Origin: Alcanivoracaceae bacterium
GTDB taxonomy: Bacteria > Pseudomonadota > Gammaproteobacteria > Xanthomonadales > Marinicellaceae
Direction: 5' to 3'
NCBI GenBank assembly: GCA_016744455.1
Contig: JADGEI010000016.1
Span: 16,028-80,027 of the forward strand
Length of the DNA stretch: 64,000 bases
Under the pieces are notes generated by a model. That model saw only the letters and a program-made list of their open reading frames with translations, ran no database searches and had not been told where the DNA came from. The translations under genes were made by a program, and so were the position numbers. Positions 10,355 through 19,681 of the stretch are shown one piece after another (positions within the stretch are counted from its first letter, which is position 1; every line of letters begins with the position of its first letter).

Positions 10355-10835
10355 GAAATTTCTCCAAGGTTCTTTGGTATAAACTTTTTCTAGTAAAGGA
10401 TTTTTCAAACTGTTGCAATACTGTATAAAAATTTTGCTCCGTTTCTTCACACAATTCAATAGCTGCTTTTCTAACAGCAACACGAACCATCTTTAGTTTT
10501 TGGTATTTTTTCTTGCCTAATTGTGATAGTGACATTATTTTACGCCGTTTATCTTCTGCATCTGATGAAAATTCAACATAACCAACTTTAAATAATTCTC
10601 TACTAAATTGACTAATACATGGCTGTGTCAAACCTAAATATTCAGCGGCTTGTACGATTGACACTGATTTTTTGTCTGCCAGCAAACTCATTAAGGTATA
10701 CCATCTGGGTTGTATGTCTTGACCCATATATTTATAAACATTTAACGCATCACTCATCATCCTGTCGCTTAACCGCTTTAATCGGCTGCCTAATGCAACC
10801 TCACCCATTTCGTCAAAATAGTCTTTTTTATCCAT
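10347..10835 (-). CDS. MarR family transcriptional regulator
   Basis: About 162 residues from the ATG at 10835 (MDKKDYFDEMG), chosen because GGTGG lies upstream at usual spacing; a TTG four codons earlier is the alternative. Winged-helix signature: SIVQAAEYLGLTQPCISQFSRELFKVGYVE for the recognition helix region and DAEDKRRKIMSLSQLGKK for the wing. Likely senses a small molecule and controls the downstream GNAT gene, with which it overlaps by 8 nt. An excellent promoter lies directly upstream and contains short palindromes that could be its own operator. Confidence 0.87.
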   Translation of the reverse strand: MDKKDYFDEMGEVALGSRLKRLSDRMMSDALNVYKYMGQDIQPRWYTLMSLLADKKSVSIVQAAEYLGLTQPCISQFSRELFKVGYVEFSSDAEDKRRKIMSLSQLGKKKYQKLKMVRVAVRKAAIELCEETEQNFYTVLQQFEKSFTRKSLYQRTLEKFHG

Positions 10836-10867
10836 TATTACCACCAATTCATTTATTTACATTAGTA

Positions 10868-10897
10868 ATTATATAAGCAATTATGTTTATATGTCAA
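10868..10897 (-). promoter_or_regulatory. sigma70-type promoter of marR-GNAT operon
   Basis: On the minus strand, TTGACA (10897-10892) and TATAAT (10873-10868) are both perfect consensus boxes with an 18-nt spacer, about 33 nt before the MarR start. ATTAGTAAT and TAATT..AATTA inverted repeats overlap the -10 box and are plausible MarR autoregulatory sites (inference). Confidence 0.75.
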
Positions 10898-11187
10898 TGC
10901 AATTCTATAAATTAATTTCTGATGATGAGTTACAGTGTATTAATACTGAAACGTAATACCGCTATTCAGAACTACAAGAAATTCTCATACCAAAGAAGAT
11001 TAGTGTAGTAAATGAAATCAAAGACTTGAATTCACCTAATTGATTTTATTATGGCTGTTCAAGCCCTAATCGCCCTTGGTCCACGTTATCAACATTTGAT
11101 TTAGTATGCTTTGAACTACATATTGATACCTTGCTACAAACAAATGAGTTTTGGCTGAATCACTGTGTTTAACTTCAGGGTATGTAT
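10898..11187. other. intergenic, about 290 bp, no gene seen
   Basis: Spacer between the marR promoter and the 3' end of the next GNAT gene. Short interrupted frames only; nothing recognisable. Confidence 0.5.
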
Positions 11188-11646
11188 TCAAATAGTTAAA
11201 CTAAAGAACTGGCTAAATGGGTCATCTGTGTAATTAGCAAATGGTCCACATGGCACAAAACCGAAATTTTTGTAAAGCATTTGTGCAGGTACAAAAACTT
11301 GAGCTATTCCAGTTTCTAAGCTAATTTTTTGGTAAGACTGAGTTTTTGCATAGCTAATGATTTGAGTCAGTATTTCACCTGCAACCCCTTTCCTTAAAAA
11401 TTTATCAGACGTACGCATTGATTTGATTTCGGCCTGTTTGCTATTAAGATGATTTAATGCGCCACAGCCTGCAATTTCATCATTTATCCAGGCCGTCCAA
11501 TAGAGAATATTTCCACTATTCAAAGACGATAAATCAATGGCGTGCACACTCTCTTTAGGTGAATAGTGAAGCATTTCTTGATAATGTTCTCGAACTAACC
11601 GCCTTAATTCTAAATTTTTAAGGCTATCAAGCTTAATATTAATCAT
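11188..11646 (-). CDS. GNAT family N-acetyltransferase (YsnE-like)
   Basis: 152 residues. The pattern RRLVREHYQEM, then TAWINDEIAGCGALNHL, EIKSMRTSDKFLRKGVAGEIL and MLYKNFGFVPCGPFANY matches the GNAT subfamily that includes B. subtilis YsnE. RKGVAG is the acetyl-CoA pyrophosphate-binding loop. Single gene, flanked on both sides by about 300 bp spacers. Substrate unknown. Confidence 0.82.
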   Translation of the reverse strand: MINIKLDSLKNLELRRLVREHYQEMLHYSPKESVHAIDLSSLNSGNILYWTAWINDEIAGCGALNHLNSKQAEIKSMRTSDKFLRKGVAGEILTQIISYAKTQSYQKISLETGIAQVFVPAQMLYKNFGFVPCGPFANYTDDPFSQFFSLTI

Positions 11647-11973
11647 GGCTATGCACTTTTTCCCTGCACCATATTAGAAGCAGGCCAAATAACTTTTTAA
11701 TATAAAGTGTTGTGCTTAACACTTCAAATGGGTAATTGACTTTACAGATTATGAAAGCATTCTGATGACGAGTAAAAAAGGCATAAAATACTTTCATAGT
11801 CTTGTATGATCAAAAAGTTGGCTAAAGCCAACTATCCTTAATATTTCAAAACAAGTATTCACTTAATAAAATTGTGGTGCAGGATAAAAGTGCAGAGCCA
11901 TGATATTAATTTTAAATTTAGCTTTAGTCATCTAGTTTGTAGTCTCATAGAAAAAGTTTTTACCAGTAAAAAT
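11647..11973. other. intergenic, 327 bp, no gene seen
   Basis: AT-rich spacer between two minus-strand GNAT genes. No supported ORF, RNA gene or terminator with a clear T-run was found. Confidence 0.5.
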
Positions 11974-12507
11974 TCAACGATTTAGCCACTGATCTTGTGT
12001 GATTGTATACCAATTTAACAGTATACCTTTGTAAGTAAACATTTCAACAAATGTTAAACCAAGTTTTCTCAATATAATATTTGAAGCTATATTTTGTGTG
12101 TGAGCTGCACCACTAATTTCAGTTAAGTTCATGTGAGAAAAGCCATAGTTCAAACAGGCTATAGCAGCTTCTGTTGCTACTCCCCCACCCCAATAACGTT
12201 TTCTCAAACGGTAGCCAATATCATAGTAACTCTTATCTATACGTAAATCACTTTCATACTTAAGCCCACACCAACCCATAAAACTGTTAGTTTCTTTATC
12301 AATAACAGCGAAGCGAGCTATTCCATTTTTTTTATATTGTTCTCTAATAAACTTAATGGTTTGTTGTGACTCCTCTCGGGTTTTCACAGGTTTATTGCCA
12401 AGATAGGTATGTACATCTGCATTCGAGTCTAAAGCATACATACCTTCAACATCTGATGGGTTTAACTCACGTAGAATTAATCGTTTCGTTTCAATTAGAG
12501 GATTCAA
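11974..12507 (-). CDS. GNAT N-acetyltransferase (RimJ/RimL-like)
   Basis: 177 residues. IETKRLILRELNPSDVEGMY is the classic RimJ/RimL N-terminus; GYRLRKRYWGGGVATEA is the acetyl-CoA loop; ASNIILRKLGL the C-terminal helix. The start codon is TTG, placed immediately after the TAA of the upstream dehydrogenase with no spacer, which indicates coupled translation. Members acetylate protein N-termini or small molecules; substrate unknown. Third GNAT gene within 3 kb. Confidence 0.82.
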   Translation of the reverse strand: MNPLIETKRLILRELNPSDVEGMYALDSNADVHTYLGNKPVKTREESQQTIKFIREQYKKNGIARFAVIDKETNSFMGWCGLKYESDLRIDKSYYDIGYRLRKRYWGGGVATEAAIACLNYGFSHMNLTEISGAAHTQNIASNIILRKLGLTFVEMFTYKGILLNWYTITQDQWLNR

Positions 12508-13812
12508 TTAATGATGCCAATTATTGCTTGCTAAAGATGCGATAATTTTTTTGCCACGATGTCCATAGATTGGGTTATTTTCAAGTGCTTTAGCATCAGC
12601 TAGTTCTATGGCAACATCCGCAGGTGTTTGATTTGAGTCTTTGGCTTGTTTTAACACCCTTAATGCAGTTTGAAAGACACCAAATTCGTACTCTTTTTCC
12701 AAATGCTGATTAAACAAAGGATCTTCATCAATATACCCTGCTTGTTCACCTGCACAGTTAACAATACCCATGCGATTAACGAGGAAGTCAGGTACATAGG
12801 TAATACCTTTGTTCTTTAGTAGATGACCATCAGTCTGTGAGTTTGATAATTGGTTATTGGCTGCTCCACAGATAATCTTAGCCTTAATTTGAGGTATTGT
12901 ATGTTTATTTAAAATAGCGCCAGTAGCACAGGGTGCAAGAATATCACAATCAGCAAATAAAATTGATTTATCCTCGATATCAACCAATCGACCTTCAAAA
13001 TTTTTGTTAGTGTATTTATTTTTAATTCGATTAACCAAGTCGTCATCAATATCTGCTGCAATCACTTTTTGGGCATTTCTTTCAAATAAATAATTTATCA
13101 TTGGTTCTGCCACATGCCCCATTCCTTGCACAGCAATGATTTTTCCTTCTATAGAACCTAAGTTCAAGAAATCCAGCGCAGCTTCCATACCTTTAACAAC
13201 ACCTAGTGCCGTAGCTGATGATGGATTACCGCTACCGCCTAGTGCTGCAGGAATACAGGTAGTAAAACGTGTTTGACTAAATATTTCAGCCATATCCTCT
13301 TCACTTGTTCCTACATCCTCTGCTGTAATATAACAACCTTTTATTGAAGATATAAAGCGTCCATAATCTTGGTAAATGTTCTTTCTTAGTTTTGTATCAT
13401 TTTTATCATAGTTTGGATTATGTACCATTATCCCTTTACCACCACCCCACCATAAATTAGCCAAAGCATTTTTACGTGTCATGCCTTTTGATAAACGCAT
13501 ACCATCTCGTAACAAATCTTCAATTGTTTCATAATTCCAATAACGCAAGCCTCCTGATGCTTGACCACGATTAGTTTGATGGATAAAAGCCGACTGTAGA
13601 ATGTCATACTCACTACTCACCTGGAAAAACATGCCTTCATGTTTCATAAAATCTCGTTTATCCGCATTGATAAAGTCTGCAATTTCCTGGAGTTTAGGAT
13701 CAGAAATTTTTACTAAATTAGAAGATTCATCAAAAATTATTGAAAATCTATTGAGGTTATTTTGTTTTAAGTAGGCGATAAAATCTTGTGGATTTAGTTG
13801 TAATAATGACAT
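12508..13812 (-). CDS. Glu/Leu/Phe/Val family amino-acid dehydrogenase
   Basis: 434 residues. GGLRYWNYETIEDLLRDGMR and KGMTRKNALANLWWGGGKG contain the glycine-rich substrate loop and catalytic Lys of the family; ITAEDVGTSEEDM and TALGVVKGMEAAL precede a Rossmann domain with AVQGMGHVAEPM (GxGxxx) and AADIDDD. It catalyses NAD(P)-dependent oxidative deamination of an amino acid, most like the leucine dehydrogenase group, but longer than the usual 350-370 residues because of an N-terminal extension. Heads a two-gene unit with the RimJ-like acetyltransferase. Exact substrate not determined. Confidence 0.85.
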   Translation of the reverse strand: MSLLQLNPQDFIAYLKQNNLNRFSIIFDESSNLVKISDPKLQEIADFINADKRDFMKHEGMFFQVSSEYDILQSAFIHQTNRGQASGGLRYWNYETIEDLLRDGMRLSKGMTRKNALANLWWGGGKGIMVHNPNYDKNDTKLRKNIYQDYGRFISSIKGCYITAEDVGTSEEDMAEIFSQTRFTTCIPAALGGSGNPSSATALGVVKGMEAALDFLNLGSIEGKIIAVQGMGHVAEPMINYLFERNAQKVIAADIDDDLVNRIKNKYTNKNFEGRLVDIEDKSILFADCDILAPCATGAILNKHTIPQIKAKIICGAANNQLSNSQTDGHLLKNKGITYVPDFLVNRMGIVNCAGEQAGYIDEDPLFNQHLEKEYEFGVFQTALRVLKQAKDSNQTPADVAIELADAKALENNPIYGHRGKKIIASLASNNWHH

Positions 13813-13844
13813 TTATTTGATTACCCTTAATTTATTCTGATTGC

Positions 13845-13872
13845 ATTATATATCTCGTCTTATTTTTAGCAA
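13845..13872 (-). promoter_or_regulatory. promoter of amino-acid dehydrogenase gene
   Basis: On the minus strand TTGCTA (13872-13867) and TATAAT (13850-13845) with a 16-nt spacer, followed by a TAAGGG ribosome-binding site before the ATG at 13812. It lies in the 100-bp gap to the divergent GST-like gene. Confidence 0.6.
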
Positions 13873-13912
13873 TATTTATTTTTCAATTGCTATTTCGTGA
13901 TAATATATAAAC

Positions 13913-15040
13913 ATGAATGAGAAATATGACCCTATTAAGGATAAATATACCATGTATGGTGCTGAGTTTTCTCTGTATTCAGGTAAAGTTCGTAGCTATT
14001 TACGTAAAAAAGGCATTCCTTTTGTAGAACGTTTATCTGATATAAAAGCTTTTAAGAACTTCATTATTCCACGAACGGGTGTTAAATTTATTCCTGTTGT
14101 ACAAACTTCAAAAAACATCGTTATTCAAGACACTACTGATATTATTGATACGCTTGAAGTCAAATTCCCCAAAAACCCTGTCTATCCTGATACACCTAAG
14201 CAAAAATTAACGGCATTGCTTTTAGAAGTCTATGGCGATGAATGGTTGCTTATTCCAGCTATGCACTACCGTTGGAACTACCCAAAAGAAAACATGCCTT
14301 TTATTTACCAAGAATTTGGCCGAACTATTTTACCCAATTATATAAAATTCATTCAACGAATTGCAGGCAAAATAATTGGTAACAAGTTTAAAAGTTTTGT
14401 CCCAAAACTAGGAATAACAACCAAGTCAATTCCTGCAATTGAAAAGAGTTACACACAATTACTTGCCGACTTAAATACACACTTCAGTAAACATAAATAT
14501 TTATTAGGGAACTTTCCATCAATCGCTGATTTCGGAATGATTGCCCCCATGTACGCTCACCTTTATCGCGACCCTTATCCAGGGTATATAATGAAAACTC
14601 AGGCTCCACACCTTGCTCTTTGGGTCGAACGCATGATGTCAGATTCAATAGCCATAGGTGACTTTTTGCCGTACGATGATGTGCCAGAAAGCATTGATGT
14701 GGTGTTAAAAAGGATGGCAACTGAACAAATTCCTGTCTTAATAGATACCGCTAAGTTATTGCATGAATGGTATGATTTAAACCCAAACGATGATATCCCA
14801 CGTATGCTTGGCACACATCAATTTAAAATTGCAGAGACAATAGAAGAACGTGCAGTAATACCCTATTCACTGTGGATGTGGCAACGCCCCTATGATTATT
14901 ATCATTCCTTACATGAAGAGCAACGATTATTATTGAAACATTGGTTGGAAGAAATTGGTTTATACCACGCTCTAAATATTCCAATCAAAACCCGAGTCAA
15001 ACGTTTGAACAATTTTTTACTTATTGATAATTTCACCTAA
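13913..15040 (+). CDS. glutathione S-transferase-like protein with C-terminal extension
   Basis: 375 residues. Residues 10-90 form a thioredoxin-fold GST N-domain (MYGAEFSLYSGKVRSYLRKK, then FIPVVQ and the glutathione-binding DTTDIID). Residues 100-250 form the helical GST C-domain (FLLGNFPSIADFGMIAP). The final 100 residues (from about 275) are an extension not found in classical GSTs. No signal peptide. Function beyond likely glutathione binding is unknown. Divergent from the dehydrogenase gene, convergent with the VWA gene. Confidence 0.78.
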   Translation: MNEKYDPIKDKYTMYGAEFSLYSGKVRSYLRKKGIPFVERLSDIKAFKNFIIPRTGVKFIPVVQTSKNIVIQDTTDIIDTLEVKFPKNPVYPDTPKQKLTALLLEVYGDEWLLIPAMHYRWNYPKENMPFIYQEFGRTILPNYIKFIQRIAGKIIGNKFKSFVPKLGITTKSIPAIEKSYTQLLADLNTHFSKHKYLLGNFPSIADFGMIAPMYAHLYRDPYPGYIMKTQAPHLALWVERMMSDSIAIGDFLPYDDVPESIDVVLKRMATEQIPVLIDTAKLLHEWYDLNPNDDIPRMLGTHQFKIAETIEERAVIPYSLWMWQRPYDYYHSLHEEQRLLLKHWLEEIGLYHALNIPIKTRVKRLNNFLLIDNFT

Positions 15041-15084
15041 GTACAATATAACAGTTTTGCTATCAAGGTTGATCGAAAAACTAG

Positions 15085-16260
15085 TTACTTTGATAAATAT
15101 TTAATGCCATCAGCTATTCCTGACACTGTCAGCGGGTACATTTTATTATCAAAAAGTTGTTTAACTATTTGTGTGCTTTGTGTATAACGCCAATAATCAT
15201 CAGGAACTGGGTTGAGCCAAATTGTCTTTTCCCATTTCTCTTTGATGCGTTTCAACCAGACATTTCCCGCTTCAGTATTATCGTGTTCAACACTGCCGCC
15301 CTCATATAATAATTCGAAAGGTGACATGGCCGCATCCCCAACAAAAATTACGGTATAATCATCTCCATAAGTATTGAGTATATCGTGCGTATTAATGCTT
15401 TCATCATAACGGCGGTTATTGTCTTTCCAGAGGCTTTCGTAAACACAATTGTGAAAATAAAAATATTCTAAATGTTTGAATTCAGATTTTATCGCAGAAA
15501 ACAATTGTTCACACGTGCGAATGTGATCATCCATGGAACCTCCGACATCAAAAAAAACCAAAAGCTTTATAGCATTATGACGTTCAGGAACCATTTTGAT
15601 GTTCAAAAGGCCGCCATCTTTTGCTGTGCTCTTAATGGTATCATCTAAGTCTAACTCCTCAGTTAGTCCTGTTCTGGCAAACCTTCGTAACTTCCTTAGT
15701 GCTACTTTCATATTACGCGTGCCAATTTCGCAGTCATCATCTAGGTTTTTGTACTGACGTTTTTCCCATACTTTTACGGCTCGACGGTGAGTGCTCTCTC
15801 CTCCTATACGAATACCTGCGGGATTATATCCTCCATGGCCAAAGGGTGAAGTACCACCTGTTCCAATCCATTTATTTCCACCTGCGTGTTTCTTTTTTTG
15901 TTCTTCAAGGCGTTTTTTTAAGGTGTCCATGATTTTATCTAAGCCGCCTAATGCCTCAATCTTGGCTTTTTCTTCATCACTGAGATTTTTGAAAAACTCA
16001 GTTTCCAGCCAGTTTTCAGGAATTGTCGCTTGAGTTAGGTCTTCACGTGTCTTTAAGCCTTGATAATAGGCACCAAATGCTTGATCAAAACGGTCGTAAT
16101 ATTTTTCATTTTTGACCAAACACAGTTTTGATAACTGATAAAATTCATCCATACTACCAAAGGCGATATTTTTATCCATGGCCTCAAGTAACACCAATAG
16201 CTCCTGAATTGAGACGGGCACTTTGGTTTCTTTCAAGCTATAGAAAAAATCAATTAACAT
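15085..16260 (-). CDS. VWA domain protein, CoxE-like partner of MoxR ATPase
   Basis: 391 residues. N-terminal helical region (about 1-140), then a linker rich in Gly (GGNKWIGTGGTSPFGHGGYNP), then a von Willebrand A domain from about 220 with a MIDAS motif DVGGSM and FVGDAAMSPFEL. Family members pair with MoxR-type AAA ATPases and are thought to act as chaperone or metal-insertion complexes. Consistent with this, the MoxR gene lies 28 bp upstream in the same operon. The third Ser/Thr positions of the MIDAS look retained, so metal binding is plausible. Confidence 0.83.
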   Translation of the reverse strand: MLIDFFYSLKETKVPVSIQELLVLLEAMDKNIAFGSMDEFYQLSKLCLVKNEKYYDRFDQAFGAYYQGLKTREDLTQATIPENWLETEFFKNLSDEEKAKIEALGGLDKIMDTLKKRLEEQKKKHAGGNKWIGTGGTSPFGHGGYNPAGIRIGGESTHRRAVKVWEKRQYKNLDDDCEIGTRNMKVALRKLRRFARTGLTEELDLDDTIKSTAKDGGLLNIKMVPERHNAIKLLVFFDVGGSMDDHIRTCEQLFSAIKSEFKHLEYFYFHNCVYESLWKDNNRRYDESINTHDILNTYGDDYTVIFVGDAAMSPFELLYEGGSVEHDNTEAGNVWLKRIKEKWEKTIWLNPVPDDYWRYTQSTQIVKQLFDNKMYPLTVSGIADGIKYLSK

Positions 16261-16288
16261 ATGAATACTCTAAGGTATAAATACAAAT

Positions 16289-17140
16289 TTATTTCAACTG
16301 CCTACGCATCATAAACGCCAAGCGTTGGATGGCATCAACATCCTGCTCATTTTTCAGCAATGCCCCGTAAAGCGGTGGAATATTATCTTTAATGTCTTTA
16401 TTTTGTAACAATTCAAGTGGAATATTGTCAGCCAATAAGAGTTTAATCCAATCAATCAACTCTGATGTAGAGGGTTTTTTCTTTAAACCTTGGACATCAC
16501 GTAATTGAAAAAATATATCTAAGGCATATTTGACCAGTTGTTTTTGGATATCGGGATAATGTACATCAACTATTTTTTGCATGGTGTCTTTGTCTGGGAA
16601 ATTGATGTAATGAAAAAAACAACGGCGTAAAAAAGCATCGGGTAATTCTTTTTCATCATTGCTTGTAATTATGATGATTGGGCGGTGTTTGGCCTTAACC
16701 TGTTCACCAGTTTCATAGACATCAAATTCCATTTGATCTAGTTCAATAAGCAAGTCATTTGGGAACTCAATATCAGCTTTATCAATTTCATCAATTAGAA
16801 GAACCACTTGTTCATCAGCTGTAAAGGCTTGCCAAACCTTTCCTGGTTTTATGTAGTTAGATATATCATGAACCTTATCATCGCCTAATTGTGAATCACG
16901 AAGACGAGACACAGCATCATATTCATATAACCCTTGTTGTGCTTTAGTAGTAGATTTTACGTGCCAGCAAATGAGCTTCTTTCCTAAAGAATCTGCCACT
17001 TGTTCTGCAAGCATGGTTTTTCCAGTGCCTGGCTCACCTTTTATCAACAGTGGACGTTGTAGGGTTACAGCAGCATTAACTGCCATGGATAAATCATCGG
17101 TTGCAATGTATTTTTTTGTACCAGTAAACTTCATGTTCAT
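16289..17140 (-). CDS. MoxR family AAA+ ATPase
   Basis: 283 residues. Walker A GEPGTGKT at 35-42, Walker B VVLLIDEIDKAD, sensor ITSNDEKELPDAFLRRC containing the arginine-finger region. Likely remodels a client with the VWA protein encoded next. It overlaps the upstream glutaredoxin gene by 4 nt (ATGA), so the three genes form an operon: glutaredoxin, MoxR, VWA. Client unknown. Confidence 0.9.
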   Translation of the reverse strand: MNMKFTGTKKYIATDDLSMAVNAAVTLQRPLLIKGEPGTGKTMLAEQVADSLGKKLICWHVKSTTKAQQGLYEYDAVSRLRDSQLGDDKVHDISNYIKPGKVWQAFTADEQVVLLIDEIDKADIEFPNDLLIELDQMEFDVYETGEQVKAKHRPIIIITSNDEKELPDAFLRRCFFHYINFPDKDTMQKIVDVHYPDIQKQLVKYALDIFFQLRDVQGLKKKPSTSELIDWIKLLLADNIPLELLQNKDIKDNIPPLYGALLKNEQDVDAIQRLAFMMRRQLK

Positions 17141-17502
17141 TTTAATTTCTCTAATGCTCTATTAAATCGACTCTCAACAAATCCTCCAATAACCACATCT
17201 CCGATAACGGTCAATGGCGTGCCTTTACCACCAAGTTGTTTAAATAGTTGTGCATCTTTCTCAGACCATTCAATATCACGTTCACACCATGTTACACCTT
17301 TTGAAGCGAGGTGTTTTTTAGCTTTTTTGCAATATGGACAAAACTCTGTAGTAAACATAACAATGTCGCAATTGGCATCTATTTCGCGTGCTGAAACTTC
17401 TTGATTAAGGACTTTTATTTGATCTTGATAAATGATATACAAAGCGATAGCAACCGCACCATATAACAAAGTTGGAAGTATGTATTTTTTAAATTTTTTC
17501 AT
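17137..17502 (-). CDS. membrane-anchored glutaredoxin family protein
   Basis: About 121 residues from the ATG at 17502 (MKKFKKYILP); a longer form would start at 17529. One N-terminal membrane segment (LPTLLYGAVAIALYIIY) is followed by a glutaredoxin fold with active site CPYCKKAK and the cis-Pro/GG segment KGTPLTVIGDVVIGGF. The anchor suggests that the redox domain faces the periplasm (inference). First gene of the glutaredoxin-MoxR-VWA operon, which suggests a redox step linked to the MoxR client. Confidence 0.83.
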   Translation of the reverse strand: MKKFKKYILPTLLYGAVAIALYIIYQDQIKVLNQEVSAREIDANCDIVMFTTEFCPYCKKAKKHLASKGVTWCERDIEWSEKDAQLFKQLGGKGTPLTVIGDVVIGGFVESRFNRALEKLK

Positions 17503-17649
17503 AAGAGTATAATATCGAGATAAAAACAAAATTAAAAGACTTTTCCCGCAGATGATGCATATATCTTTTCCTATTAACTTTGCATAACCTTAGTTAATCG
17601 GTTCGCATAAGCATGTTACTTGATTATACATTTGTCATAGCGAAGGTAT

Positions 17650-18741
17650 CTAAACGTTAAATCTAAAATGCAATACATCCCCTTCTTTAACGATATAATC
17701 TTTGCCTTCTAATCGCAATTTACCAGCTTCTTTGCAACCCGCTTCACCATTAAACTGGATAAAATCATCATAGCTCATTGTTTCAGCGCGAATAAACCCT
17801 TTTTCAAAATCCGTATGAATTACACCAGCGCATTTTGGTGCAGTAAAACCTTCTCTAAATGTCCAAGCGCGCACTTCTTTAACGCCTGCAGTGAAATAAG
17901 TACGTAAGCCCAACAATTCATGCCCCGCTCTAATCACTCGGTCAAGGCCAGCTTCTGTTAAGCCTAACTCTTCCATAAACATTTCTTTGTCTTCGTCATC
18001 CAATACTGCGATTTCTGACTCAATCACTGCACAAACAGGGACAACCGAAGAGTTTTCCTTTTTAGCAATATCAGTAATTTGGTCTAAAAATGGATTATTT
18101 TCAAAGCCATCTTCACTGACATTGGCAATGTACATCACCGGTTTACCCGTGATAAAACTAAATTCCTTAATAAATACTTTTTCTTCCTTATACAAATCCA
18201 AAGCGCGAATAGGTAGCCCTTCAGACAATTGCGCAACAACTTTTTCAAGCACAGCTGCACGTGCTATGGCTTCTTTATTGCCTGATTTTGCTTGTTTTTG
18301 CGCTTTTAGCAAACCTCTTTCAGCAGAATCCAAATCTGCTAGTGCCAACTCCGTATTAATGGTTTCCACATCATCCAATGGATTAATTTTTCCCTCTACA
18401 TGCACCACATCATCGTCTTCAAAACAACGAACCACATGAGCGATAGCATCGGTTTCACGAATATTAGACAAAAATTTGTTACCCAATCCTTCACCTTTTG
18501 AAGCTCCAGCTACAAGTCCCGCAATATCAACAAATTCCATTACTGTTGGTAAAACACGTTCAGGATTAACAATCTCTGCCAGTTTAGCTAGTCGCGGGTC
18601 AGGTACTTCGACAATACCTACATTAGGTTCAATTGTACAAAAAGGGTAGTTTGCTGCATCAATACCCGCTTTGGTAAGTGCATTAAATAAAGTTGATTTT
18701 CCGACGTTGGGTAAACCAACAATTCCACATTTGAAGCCCAT
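17650..18741 (-). CDS. ychF: redox-regulated ATPase YchF (Obg-like)
   Basis: 363 residues, as in E. coli. [18 protein letters not shown] is the P-loop, [10 protein letters not shown] the switch, [20 protein letters not shown] the G3 region, and a TGS domain ends the protein ([18 protein letters not shown]). YchF binds ATP rather than GTP and associates with ribosomes. It is divergent from the LytTR regulator gene, with 69 bp between the starts; pth, its common neighbour, is not seen here. Confidence 0.96.
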   Translation of the reverse strand: MGFKCGIVGLPNVGKSTLFNALTKAGIDAANYPFCTIEPNVGIVEVPDPRLAKLAEIVNPERVLPTVMEFVDIAGLVAGASKGEGLGNKFLSNIRETDAIAHVVRCFEDDDVVHVEGKINPLDDVETINTELALADLDSAERGLLKAQKQAKSGNKEAIARAAVLEKVVAQLSEGLPIRALDLYKEEKVFIKEFSFITGKPVMYIANVSEDGFENNPFLDQITDIAKKENSSVVPVCAVIESEIAVLDDEDKEMFMEELGLTEAGLDRVIRAGHELLGLRTYFTAGVKEVRAWTFREGFTAPKCAGVIHTDFEKGFIRAETMSYDDFIQFNGEAGCKEAGKLRLEGKDYIVKEGDVLHFRFNV

Positions 18742-18810
18742 AATAGTTCTATATTTTCAAAAAGAGGCGCATTTTACCAAATTCATGATTATATTGATAT
18801 AATAACATCC

Positions 18811-19593
18811 ATGCATCTATTGAATAATAAATTTAAAAGCTATGGGGTTCAGGCAATTCTACTTATCTTTGTGGCTGGGATATTCATGCTAATGATGATG
18901 CATGACTACTTAACATCCGTTTTATTTAATCAATCGTATTATTTATCGGAATCATTAGTGTTTAAAACAAATATTGTCTTATTAGTTATTCCAATACTTA
19001 TAAGTGGTGCGACTCATAAATATAAATTTTCAAAAGAAATCAATGTTACTAAACTAATGTTATTGATGATTCCCAGTGTTATAATTCATATCTTAATAGC
19101 CAGTTTATTAATTGCGTTTATCTCTCACACCTTAATGAGAGATTCTTTTACATTTGAATTTTTAATCAAAAACAAATTCAATCAAGATTTTATTTTTCTA
19201 TTGACCATTTATGGGTTAATGTTTTTAATATCACGGTATTATGCAATAAATATTCAATCAAACACAACAAAACTCACAATCAAATCAGGGAAGCAAAGAC
19301 AAATAATACACACGGCTGACATTGACTGGATAACTGCAGAAACCCCATATGTAGGAATTTGGACTAATGGTAAAAAATATTTATACAGCTCAACCTTAAC
19401 TAATACACTATCCGAATTAAACAATGATGATTTTGTTCGAATTCATCGATCAACCATAGTAAATGTATCTAAAATTGAAAAAATTGTTTCTCGCGCAAAT
19501 GGCGACTATGACCTTTACCTATACGATAACACCCAATTAAGATTAAGTAGAAATTACCGAAAGCAACTGGATCACGACCAGCTTAAGTTCTAA
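18811..19593 (+). CDS. membrane-bound LytTR family transcriptional regulator
   Basis: 260 residues. Four hydrophobic segments occupy about residues 10-150, and the C-terminal 100 residues are a LytTR DNA-binding domain (DIDWITAETPYVGIWT, then DDFVRIHRSTIVNVSKIEKI and LRLSRNYRKQL). Such membrane-LytTR proteins act as one-component regulators, often paired with a small membrane repressor (LytTR regulatory systems), but no partner gene is adjacent. Target genes unknown. Confidence 0.85.
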   Translation: MHLLNNKFKSYGVQAILLIFVAGIFMLMMMHDYLTSVLFNQSYYLSESLVFKTNIVLLVIPILISGATHKYKFSKEINVTKLMLLMIPSVIIHILIASLLIAFISHTLMRDSFTFEFLIKNKFNQDFIFLLTIYGLMFLISRYYAINIQSNTTKLTIKSGKQRQIIHTADIDWITAETPYVGIWTNGKKYLYSSTLTNTLSELNNDDFVRIHRSTIVNVSKIEKIVSRANGDYDLYLYDNTQLRLSRNYRKQLDHDQLKF

Positions 19594-19681
19594 ATCACTC
19601 AGCTTAACGTAATAAAGGAATTACCCCTTTCATATAAACCTATGCTGTCATTATGATGATTTTTTTAATTGAGAAAAGCCA

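Noticed and set aside
17987..18439. 150-codon frame on the plus strand
   Set aside because: Lies wholly antisense to ychF, which is certain; Ser-rich composition is typical of a shadow.
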